64,000 nt of DNA, from positions 7,356,206 to 7,420,205 of the forward strand of contig OX439129.1 in assembly GCA_949318235.1 (NCBI GenBank). The letters are read 5' to 3'. Below, in pieces: positions 1 to 38,700 of this stretch. Below the pieces are notes generated by a model that saw only the letters and a program-made list of their open reading frames with translations, made no database searches and was not told where the DNA came from. Positions within the stretch are counted from its first letter, which is position 1, and the number at the start of each line of letters is the position of its first letter. Both the position numbers and the translations under genes were made by a program. This stretch comes from Ecdyonurus torrentis. Its lineage: Eukaryota; Arthropoda; Insecta; Ephemeroptera; Heptageniidae.

Positions 1-38
1 AGCGGCAACAAAATAAACCAAAACTTTTTAAATTGCTT

Positions 39-46
<8 letters not shown>

Positions 47-100
<54 letters not shown>
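47..100. repeat. (CT)n microsatellite
   Basis: 27 uninterrupted CT units. Confidence 0.95.
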
Positions 101-103
<3 letters not shown>

Positions 104-599
104 TGACATGATACTAATTACGAAGCTGGGTAAATTATGCATGATCAGATTGGTTTAATTATCTCACAGGGAAATCAAAAATATGTGCTTATGTCAAGAA
201 TCCCATGATGAATGGGATTTATAATAGGGAGTAAAACTTTTATGTAATAAAATTATTATTCTGAATAAACTTTTATCATAATTCTCTAACTAGAAATTTT
301 TGCAAATAAAAAAAAAAGAAAGAAAGAAAATGAATCGAAAAATATATTTATGCAAAGTATTAGAAAAAATCGAGAAAAGTTAAAAAAATTCAAATCATTT
401 TTATTATTAAGGAACCCAGACTTTTTGAAAATGGCTTAGCAAATATATATACAGCAAAATTGTGAATAAATGGCGACGATTACCTACCATTTCATCATAT
501 TTGATATAGTTATGTAATGTAACGAATTTGCAACTTTAATTTGAAATGTGTTTTGTTAATTTCTCTATTTATAAAAAAATACATTTCTAAATTTACTCA

Positions 600-815
600 T
601 AACTATATTACAATGAAAGCTGCAACTTATGCATGTGGGCTAAGGAAAAAGTTGCAGCCTGTGACGTCATTTTGTGACTTTCAAAAAATAATTAAAAATA
701 CTTAATGAACTCAAAAATTATAAATTCACACATGTATCGATTCAGGACAATGTACTGTTTCAGAATATGAAATAAAATTACGCCTAAGTTTTGTTAGTCT
801 TCCTCATTATTTCAG
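600..815. mobile_element. Family C MITE, mainly right arm
   Basis: GTGACGTCATTTTGTGACTT, AATACTTAATGAACTCAAAA and ATGTATCGATTCAGGACAAT, ending TTAGTCTTCC, match family C. A hairpin CTGCAACTT...AAGTTGCAG forms its centre at about 620-658. Confidence 0.7.
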
Positions 816-1810
816 TTACAATAATTACATTATGACTAATATATTACAATTGAAAATATTGTCACATTATTGCAAGTTTTGAGCTCAACAATGAAGTTTG
901 CACACATGTTTCTCATCATAGTTAAAGTTACAAGAACCATTTCTTGAATACATCAAGTTATTGTCTTTGTATACCTCGTTACCTCGTTCAATTTACTTAA
1001 TTACAATGTGTTCACTTTATGTACACGTGTCCAATGAAGATTTGCAACATTACCAAAGTTTGAAGTTTTATTGCAAAAATTTGTGATTTCCATTCAAAGT
1101 GTCATCTACTTAGAATAGTAAAAAATGAAGCACAAATTTATTTTGATAGCACAAAAATACATAATAAAAGACTAAAAAGAAATAATTTCACCTACATTTG
1201 TATATGTGTGTGTGTGTGTACTGTATATATATATATATATATATATATGAGTCCTTTTTATTTCTCTTTTTTTAGGTTATAATATATTTTATGGTCAGTA
1301 TAGAATTAAACTGAGTAAAAGTGAGATTTTGTGAACATTTTTGCCATGTATAAGATTTTACTAGTTAAATCATAAAAAAAAGGTGTATGACGCTAAAAAG
1401 TCACGCAATATTGAAATAATGACGGCTATGTGATAAAGCTGAGTCTGCATGTATTATTTGTGATTACTCTCTCTCTCTCTCTCTCTCTCTCTCACGTCGT
1501 TGTTGTTGGCTTGTTGATATATTTAACAAAAGCCACAGAGAGTGCTGCTCGCGGCTCCTTTGTTTTCATGCACGTACGCACATAATATAGCAAAACCAAA
1601 ATTCTTGCTACATAATATACAACATACATAATGTGGTTGTACCATAATATCAGCTCTCATAGTTTTTTTAATAATTGCATGTAATATGCTATGTTTGTAC
1701 TACAAATAGTAATATTTACGTAAAATTTTAGTTAAATTAAAAAAAAAACGAAAACCTTAGGGAATTTTTTAATTTCATGACTTTACTGTAATTATTATTA
1801 TTTTGCTCCT

Positions 1811-2028
1811 TCAATGATAAAAATAACTACGTAATAATTTTGCTACCTTATTTTCAGTACAAATTGTTCTTTAAAGCATAATCTATGCTATATTGCACTC
1901 TAACAACGTTGCAAAGCATAAATATTATGTTGTACAACATAATTATTTTTAGTATTCCAATTTATAATCATTTATTCTATATTAACATGAATCCAGTATA
2001 AATATACGTAATAAATTACGCAATACAT
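1811..2028 (-). mobile_element. CACGG-family MITE copy, diverged
   Basis: AAAAATAACTACGTAATAAT then TTTGCTACCTTATTTTCAGT, AGCATAAATATTATGTTGTA and the closing TAATAAATTACGCAATAC follow the family pattern. Confidence 0.55.
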
Positions 2029-2194
2029 ACTTTCAGTGTTCAGTGACGTTATATTTTTCTTGCTTTTCCCGCTCTGAAATCTCGCATAGAGAAAATAAAA
2101 CTCACTAATTCTGCTATATAACATCGTTCAACAACATAATATTTTACTGTTTACTATGCTGTAACTTTTTTTATTTCTTAGTGATGAAACGCTG

Positions 2195-2255
2195 TACAAT
2201 ATAACAAAGGAAAAATATCTAAGCTTAATATTTGTGCGTAGTTTGCAGAACCAAC
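2195..2255. repeat. Family H fragment
   Basis: ATAACAAAGGAAAAATATCT, then TTAATATTTGTGCGTAGTTT and GCAGAACCAACTA correspond to 63438-63498. Confidence 0.6.
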
Positions 2256-2576
2256 TATATTTAACTTTTCAATGTCTTCTTTCAAAACGCGCGACAATAA
2301 ATACAAACCACTTTCAATGTGGGATATTATGTCATACGTATGAAGTACGTATTATGTACCTCATGTGCCACTAAAATACAACCCAGGCCAAAATTTCTTG
2401 CGTTACAAGAGAATGAAATTGTGATAATGTTCCATAACACGTTGCGAATAATTTTTATGTGATAGGATGACTTAAAAATAAGTAATTAAAGATCTTACAA
2501 AAGTAATCAATTTTATCAGTGAAATATCAAAAAGTGACTAAAAATTGTTATTTACCTGCTTTATATAATGAGGAAA

Positions 2577-2679
<103 letters not shown>

Positions 2680-2689
2680 ATTTTATTTC

Positions 2690-2985
2690 ATATTCTAAAA
2701 GAGTACATTTTCCTGATTCGATTTTTACGCAAATTTCTAATGTTTGAGTTCAATAGATATTTTCACTTAATTTTTGAAAATCGAGAAATGACGTCATGGG
2801 CAGCACCTTATGCATATCGGTGTAGGAAAAGGTGACGACAGTGACGTCATTTCGTGCCTTTCAAAAATTAATTGAAAATGCTTAATGAACTCAAAAATTA
2901 GAAATTCTAATGTCTATCGATTAAGGACAATGATTTCTTTTAGAATAAGAAATTTAATTATCCACTAATTTTATTTAGTTTTCTC
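2690..2985. mobile_element. Foldback MITE, family C copy
   Basis: Two arms flank paired TGACGTCAT words (about 2790 and 2840). The right arm has AATGCTTAATGAACTCAAAA and TCTATCGATTAAGGACAATG. Copies are at about 600-815 and 62045-62370. It directly follows a long AG array. Confidence 0.75.
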
Positions 2986-3550
2986 ACTGTAAAGACAAAA
3001 ATCTTCCGCCATGACAATAACGAAGCAGTTAAATAAAATTTGTCACCACTGCGGACTTAAATTAAACTCCATATGTATAACTAAATAATTTGCACCACAA
3101 AATAAAGACGTATATACGTACGTCATTTTACTTGCAAGCATAAATGTACACATACATGGCAGTAAAAACATTTTAGTGCTAAATTAATTAAAACTAACAC
3201 GAATTCATTATGACAACTGATGAAATGACATTTGAGAATGTGTACAGTTTAAGACAAAAATACTGAGATGTAATATTAAAACCACGTAGATTTATGTAAG
3301 TTCAGATTTTGTCATTTTAGATACATTTCGTAGCCAGGATAAAAGAAATTAGAAATTAATTATGTTCTGCATTTGTAAGGTATTGAAAATTGAAAATCAT
3401 TTTGCTGTACAACATACTTGTATTGCTGTGCAGCTAATTTACTATTCAATATTACATGAATTATGTTTTTGGGAATAATTGTTGTTAAATTCGGGATAAT
3501 CATAAAAAATTAAGTTATTTAGTTTCCATTGGTGTTACTTATATTGGTAC

Positions 3551-3561
3551 AGAGAGAGAGA

Positions 3562-3623
<62 letters not shown>
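3551..3623. repeat. (AG)n microsatellite
   Basis: AG array with one GGG interruption near 3564. Confidence 0.95.
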
Positions 3624-3625
<2 letters not shown>

Positions 3626-3949
3626 CGAAAGTTTTTAGTCTTTAATAAATTGTAATGGATAATAAAATTGTATTTAAAAAATTAATTTTGAAATTTTGCT
3701 TCGTATCACAAAGTTCTAGAATATCTGACATTTTAAAATTTCTCTCACTATCCTAGTCGCCCACTCTTGTGAAAATCCCATCGTCCATAACGAGATTAGT
3801 CAGTGGCAGTTGGTAGGTGGGCGGAAAGCCTGTTTGACTTATCCTTTCGTTTATGTGTACGTCAGTTTAATGAATAAACAAGATATTTAGTAATTTCATT
3901 AAAAATAATTATGAATTAAAAAACAACGTCATTTTTTAATACTAAAGAA

Positions 3950-4429
3950 CAGTCTTGGGTTCGATTGTCATATTTACGATAACTATACTATAACAATAAC
4001 GATATTTGGTTATCAATGCGTTATAAATTAATAGTTTGATCAAAGTTATTGTTATAGATTAACAAAAATGAACAATATTATCGTCGCATCGATAACGATT
4101 TTTTTCTCAAAAAATTAAACAAAATACACACAAAAAAAAATTGCGCAAAAAATACGCAAATGTGCCAAAAATGCATCTATTAAAAAAATCTTAATGAGAC
4201 AACGTAATCATTTTAGGTATAGTACAGCCATGAAGCAAAATTTGAATTATATTATTTCAATAATATTATTGCACTATGATTTATAGTTATCTTTGTCGAA
4301 AAACTATCAATATAGTACCTTTATCGTGGGCAATGTTTTAAAAATACAGATATCGTTATAGTGTGAGGCTAGAATATGTATCGTTATAGAAATTTTGGGT
4401 ATCGAACCCAAAATTGCTAACGAGCCCTG
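3950..4429. mobile_element. Possible hAT-like MITE
   Basis: The right end reads ATCGAACCCAAAATTGCTAA then CGAGCCCTG. The left end CAGTCTTGGGTTCGAT is its diverged complement. CAGGG-type ends are typical of hAT elements. The interior is full of TAACGATA / TATCGTTA variants. No clear 8-base target duplication is visible. Confidence 0.5.
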
Positions 4430-5359
4430 AAATTTAATTCAAATAAAAATAAAATACTTCAATTAAATTTGTCACCATACACGAAATAATAATCAGAAAC
4501 GTAAGAAAAGTGTCAAAATAACATAACCTACATCAAAATATGTTTTTCGTAAAAGTTTTGTCCGAGATTTTACCCAAACCCAAGAGAGACTCCAGCTTGA
4601 TATTTAGTTATGTTTACAACCTTATCAAATATACATGTCTCCCCCGCTCTCTTGTTTATTGTTATTATTCTGCTGCGGCGCAAGGAATTTAATTTTATAA
4701 AATAATTGTCACCGAGTTCACTTGTGTTTTTGTTAACTTTTTAACACTTCATCTGTCTACAAAATTATTTTAATATTTTCTCTTATATTTAATTTTTAAT
4801 TTCATAATAAAAAACAAAATTTTAAACTCCAAACGTACACAAGCTTTTGTTTATATTATTTATTTTTCTGCACTGGACTTTATATTATACATTTTTATAC
4901 TGAAATAATTTTTTTATTTCTCCTAGTTTTATAACTAATATAATTTTAATTTCATAAATATGAAAGACGACTCAAGCTTTTAATAATGAAATTAATTATT
5001 ATATGAGTAATAAATATTTCACAGTTTTTGCAACTACTTTTTGTTTTAATTGTATTTTTCTATTATAGTAGTACCACTCTTCATTCTACAGAATCATTTT
5101 TATTGTTACTTTATGTATGCCATATACTTGTAGTATGTAGTAGCAGTGAGTTTATTTTTGCATCTACCACTCTTGATATTATTGTAGTATAAATGTCCTA
5201 TATTATACTTCTATTATACAGTAGCATTGATTTTATTTTTGCATCTTTTACTCGTGATATTATTGTAGTGTTAGCATGCACTTATGTTAAGTATTATTAG
5301 AGATCCATCAATCAATGTTGCCAACATTAGGATGTGTGTTTTTCTCTGATTTGTGACAG

Positions 5360-32689
<27,330 letters not shown>

Positions 32690-33140
32690 ATAAACAATTT
32701 CTATTTTGAAACTCACAGTTCGTTTTTTTCAGTCAGTGATACCAGAGATTAATAATAATTTGAAAGAAATAATAAAAATAAAAAAATTAAGAACTCTATT
32801 AAAAAAAACACTTCAGATACATGAATATAAAAAAATGTATGTAATATTGTGTATACATGACAAGTGTAATTGATTTTTAATAATTTTATGTGTACTTGAT
32901 TGATAATTGAATGATTGTTATTGTTGATACCGCCCGTGTTTGTAAATAAACCCCCCCACTATGTCCCTAAGAAAAATAAAGAAGATTCAAGAAAAAAAAT
33001 ATATATAAATAAGATGAACTTTTTTGACGTGATGAAAAATAATGAAGAAAAATATTTAATTTAATTATTAATTGTAAATTATAAAGAATGCAAAAAAGAA
33101 AAATGTATTACAATAAAAACAAAAAAATGTTTTGTAAAAA
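32690..33140 (+). terminator. 3' UTR and candidate polyadenylation signals of the Sidestep-like gene
   Basis: AATAAA occurs at 32771-32776 and 32777-32782, again at 32945-32950 and 32975-32980, and at 33112-33117. The nearest pair would give a UTR of roughly 100 bases. In DNA this AT-rich the motif arises easily, so the true cleavage site is uncertain. Confidence 0.4.
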
Positions 33141-34449
33141 ATGATGTTGTTTTATTTCATTTATTTTAACTTCCTCTTATTTTGATGATTATAAATTATA
33201 GTTAAACCTTTATTAAAACTTAACTAAATGACATCAACGTAAGACAGCTATTCAATTATTGTTAATTAAACTTAATTATTTGTGCCGCAACTAAAGGAAG
33301 AGATAATTTCTTTGTAAATTACTAAAATTGTCATTATTTGACAATTTTAATTTAATAATTGACTTACTTAAAGCACTGTGCTCTTTTATTTTGTAAAATA
33401 CAAAAGTCTACTTATTTTACTTTACAGCTTTCGAATTGTGACGACTGTTAATTTTTTTACGTATTTTTGCAATGATAATTAGTATCAAACATTTTATTTG
33501 TTTCTAAAAATATCAGTTTTTATGATGGACAAATAAGTTATACCTTAAACTACTTGTATAGGCATACAAGTTTCATGTATAAAAATCAAGGAATTAATCA
33601 TTTAAATTAAATAGGGTAAAAAACATTTATAATCACTTAATCTTTTATATTATTATTTTCTAAAGAATGTTCATATAAAAAAAAAACTATAGAAATAATC
33701 TTAGAAGAATTTTATTTTTAAAAATACTTTAGTTGTGGCATTTCATTCAAGAAAAAAAATGAATGAATACTAAATAAAATTTCTTTGAGGAATGTGACTA
33801 AAAAAATTTAAAATTTTTGTTTTGTAACAAAATGTCAAAAGTCATGCGAGATATATTTTAAGGTTACATAGTGTAAACTAAAACGTAGAGAAATTGTCAA
33901 TAATGACAATAAATATGCAAATTAGGTAATTTACCAAATTTATAGTCTAATTTAATTTTATTGATAATACTAGAAATAGAAAGTGACTATTGTCAAGGAA
34001 AAGAAATAAAAACTAAAGTGGAAATGTAGTTTAAATTACAACACTTGCTACGTTCTTACTAGAACAAGAAAATAAAAACAAATGAGCCACTTTCTATACT
34101 TTTCTTCGTTACACCTTTTTTTTTCCTTTTAGTATAGTAGCTTTTCACTTTAATGTTTTCAATTGGATGATTAATTTACTTAACATTTGCGAGCAAAATG
34201 TGTCGACACACTCAAGAAGAGGCAATAAAACTTAATTATTTTAACTATTAATATTCTTTATCACGTATCACTTTGCAATTTTGAGTCACAAAACCTAGCA
34301 TACTGTGTACGTAACTAAATATTTAGTAAACAAACTTAAATTTAAATTATTTACGTAATATTTGACAGGCACTTAATTTGAAGTATAAAAACCTGTATTC
34401 TTATTCTTAATTCCAAAAATAATTTAAAAAATTATATATTTATATTGTA

Positions 34450-34508
34450 TAGCAGAAATTTTTCATTTCCTGTTTTTTATCACGTGAAGCAAATTGTGTA
34501 TCTGTTTG

Positions 34509-34552
<44 letters not shown>

Positions 34553-34637
34553 CAGGAGGCAAAATGTCAATTTCAACCCCTATCTAGTACGTACATTGGG
34601 TTCGAAAACGACAACGAGATACACATATTTTCCGCTA
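34450..34637. mobile_element. TAGCAGAAA family copy 2 with poly-T expansion
   Basis: It has the same ends as the 14705 element (TAGCAGAAA ... ATATTTTCCGCTA) and the internal TTTTTTATCACGTGAAGCAAA. About 40 consecutive T occupy 34511-34550. Confidence 0.75.
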
Positions 34638-35306
34638 CAGCATCGATATTATGTATTTAAATAAAAAAAAGGCGTTATTATAAAGTATCCTACAGGTTAT
34701 GCAACTTTGTACACAGAGCTGAACAAAAAGTGGCCTATAATACAGGGGCGTAACTACTGTATTTTAGTTCATTTTAATTTCTAATATAGTTTGTAATAAA
34801 TCTCCTAAAATTCTAGTTTTATTATTTTCACGTAGAAGTTATCCCTTGAAATTTTTTTATTATTATTATTTAATATTATCATTATTTATACTTAAATATT
34901 TATTATAAAGTTTATTATTTAACAAGAAATAGAAGCATTTATTAAAATGTTGATCCATTTAACAAAAAATACTAACTGTACAATATAATTATCTTTCTAT
35001 TTGTTTATATAAAAAACTGTGTAATAATTAAAAAATAACGGGTAGAAATAATAATTAAAAATATATACATAAAAATTTATTTACAATTTAAAAAGTTTTT
35101 TTTTGCATTGTCACATTGCAAACACATTCAAGAAGCTAACAATAATTATTAAAAAATAATAATTAAAATAACTTGTAATTTTACAATATTAATCAAAAAA
35201 TCAAAAAAACTTTTTATATTTTGAAAGTAATATCATATTTGAGCTATTTTTTTCACATATCACAATAAATAAATACAATCAAAGAACTACTTAAAAATAT
35301 AGTGAT

Positions 35307-35312
35307 TTTATT
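35307..35312 (-). terminator. Candidate poly-A signal of the - strand gene
   Basis: Read on the - strand this is AATAAA, about 455 bases past the TAA stop at 35767-35769. It is the first perfect signal I found downstream. Base composition makes chance occurrence likely. Confidence 0.3.
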
Positions 35313-35766
35313 ATGCCTTTGAAATAAGGCTATTATTTACAGTGTCTCAGAAATTATTTACAATTTTTTTTTAACTTTTAATTAAAGAAATATAGTAATA
35401 CACAACCAAAGTTTGTCAAGAATTAAGTCAGTCGATATAAGAAATACACAGAATTTGTTGGAGTAGGCGTAGCTATATTTTTATGAGTTAACTTAAAAGT
35501 CAATACAATACTAATTAGCACCAGATTTGTGTTTAAAAATTATCAAACTAAAATTTAATAAACATTTTATCTTTTTTATATTAACTCATTCAATATTAAA
35601 ATATCCATATTGCTTATTTTTAAAGATTAATATGTTAGTTTTGAAAAATTAAGTAAAAAGTTAATACACAGCAAATATATTAGAAATTAATAAAGATCGC
35701 TATGTATGAATACTTTTAAAACTTTTTTAAATAAAAAAATTACTAAATAGGATTTGTAAATTTTTT

Positions 35767-38700
35767 TTATGAACTAATTTTAGTATTGTTTTCATTTTTA
35801 ACTGAAGCTGTCGTTGTATTTTCCACTTTTTGAGATTCTGAACTATTTGAATCCGCATTGTCCTCTTTAGAGCCACTGCTCTCAAATTTTGAAATATCAT
35901 CACTCTTTTGTTCTATATATTGATAATTTTCAAAAGGACTATGATTCTGGTTATCTGTGTTATTAATTTCTACATTGGTTTCACTTGATTTATCTGAAGT
36001 TTCATTTTTATTTGTTTCATTTATCAGAGTATAAAAAGTAACATTTTCTATTTCTTCATGTTGAAAACGATTGTCATTAGAATATTGGGGGATATTATCA
36101 AAGTCTGTTATTTCAAACGATATTTTCCTATTTTCAAATGGTTTATAATATTGATTCACAAAATCTGAAAACGTAGAATCATATTCATCGCTCATTTTTG
36201 GCATTTGCGGATGAAAATCAAAGGTTGAAAAATCAGGTCTACGTACTGGTTCTTCAGGTTCAACTTTTGGAACCTTTGGGAAATCATACTTTGAAAAAAC
36301 TGGCTTTCTGTTAGAATCGACTTCGGGTATTTCATAAAACATATCATCATGCCCATCTTTGTATCCATGACTCATTACTTCAGCTAAATCTTGCATTGAA
36401 TGCACGTCATTGAAGTATTGGTCAAAGAATGGAAAATCTGTTTTAGGTATTTTATGTGTATCTAAAAATACTTTAAGCTTTGCCTCTGGGGTTAGTGAAT
36501 AACTTACTTTTAAAGATGGTTTTGGCAATGCAACAGTAACTGGAGCAATTGGTATAAAGTTTGATTCTGGCTTCTTACGTATTATAAATTCATGTCTAGT
36601 TGTAAATGGTTTAGGCAATTTTCTTTTTTTGAAAGAATTATTTTCAAAATCTTTACTTTTATCATTATTTTCAAAGTTATTATTCTTTAATTTCTTTCCA
36701 CGTAATTTATTCCAATGAGAATTTCTGATTAACGAAGAAACAGTGGAGTTAACTCTTTGCCTATTTTTTACTTTTAAATTTTGCTTGTCAGCTATGTTAT
36801 TGACATGTTTGTTACCATCATCTATTGTTACTGTTACATCAGCATTACCAGTTAGATCTTCTAGGTGGTGAAAGTTATTTTGGAAAATCTGAGGTTGCTG
36901 TGACGTAAAACCTGGAAAATCTTCGATTTTAACTTCATCTATATTAGAACTATGAAGGTTATTTTTATTTGCATTAAGATTTAAATTCCCTTGTGAATCT
37001 TGTGTGTAAAATGCTCCATTATCAGATATTTGTACTCCAATATCGTCATCGCTATTGTCATTAGGTAACTGACTTGAATCAATGTAACTTACTTCTGGCT
37101 GAACATCTCTTACATTGTTTAGATCATAGCTCTCTGCTTGCTTGTGAGTATTATCATCTTCATTATGTTGCACTAATGGATGTGTTTCATCTTCAACTTT
37201 ATGATATTCTCCTCTTAAAATATGTGAGTGAACTGAGAACTTGTTGTTTCTTATGTTGTTGTTCTTTTTTTCTTTAATAAATTTAGGAAATGGTCTTACA
37301 TTTTGTGTTGAAGATACAGAATTTTTTAAATCTGGTAAAACAAAATCATTAGAATTAGAAATTTTCTGAATGGACTCGTTATTTTCATTTTTTCCTGAAT
37401 TGGTATGAAAATCGTTGAATAATTGAGTATTTAATTTTTTTTGTTTTTCAAAGTTAGTTTTTTTAAAGTTATTTCGAAATCGTAAATAATTATTTCCAAG
37501 CTCTGAATTTATTTTTCTATTTTTATTTTGATTTGAGTCTGTAGTGTTTATTATTTCATGAGGTACATTTACTTTATTTTCTGTGTTTTTGTTAGTTTTA
37601 AAGTCAAAACTATAGTGCTCCTTTACATTTTTATGGATATTTTTAATTTCTTCTTCAGTTATGGGAGTGTCGTACGTTTGTGGAATATCCCCATCATTAA
37701 GTTCAGATTGAAATGTGATGTGAGGGTTGTCATCATTTATATTTACTTGTTCTATTGTTTTCCCCTTTCTTATAACAGGATAATATTTACCATTATCTAT
37801 AAAAATATTTTCCGTCCCGATTTCATGTTCCTTACTATAAGTAGTTGATGATTGATGAGGAAACTGAATATGATGAACTTCATCTACTATATGTTCAGTT
37901 GTTTCGTTATTATCGTTAACAGTTATTCCTAAGTTTAAATTTTCCTTGTCATTTTGTGTGTTATAATATTCATTATTACTTATGACGTCATGTGAAAAAT
38001 GAGAATTATGTTCTTTGTTTTTTTCTGTTTCATGGACGTTAAAGTTGGCATTTTCAAATTCATTTGGTAAATTTTGTTGTGGTTCATATAGTAATTGTAC
38101 ATGTTCAACATTTTGTTTGTCAGCTATCGTATGAGGATTTGCATTTACATTTTTTACTTCGGTTTCGAAATTTTTAAAACGATGTCTTATATTTCTGTTT
38201 CTATTGTAAATATTATTCTTTAAATTACGATTTTTGTTTTCTAAGTTCTTAAAACTGTTACCATTATTAGCTGGAACATTTTGATTCCTAAGATTGATGT
38301 TTTTAAAAACGTTTACGATATTGTTATGATTGACGTGTTTAGGTTCATGAATATTAATTTGATGCTGATTCTGTACGTTTTTAGATTTGTGAACTGGATT
38401 GTTTATTTTATTATTTTGCTTACTTCTTAATACATTAAAATTAACATTTTCATTATTTTTTTTCTCCCCGTGAAAATTTTGAAAATTTGATTCCGTTTCG
38501 TGTGGATAGGATTTACTATCATGTAAAATCACGATTTCTCCTTCTGAATGATGAGTAGGTCTTGCAAATCTTGAACGATTTCTTGGTTGATGTAAATAAC
38601 CAAGTTTTCCTCCTTTTTTACCTTTTAGATTTAACTTTGCACTATTTCCTGTTTTATTATTATCTTTGTTAGTACTATATCTGTGATTTAGGTGTTCTTT

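Larger units (their letters stand above)
33141..35312. other. Convergent intergenic region between the two genes
   Basis: This AT-rich interval lies between the 3' ends of the Sidestep-like gene (+) and the Asn-rich secreted protein gene (-). It contains the TAGCAGAAA-family element at 34450-34637 with its internal poly-T. I see no coding exon or RNA gene in it. Confidence 0.6.

Noticed and set aside
37074..37848. Short + strand frames inside 35.8-40.4 kb
   Set aside because: Shadows of the giant - strand exon.
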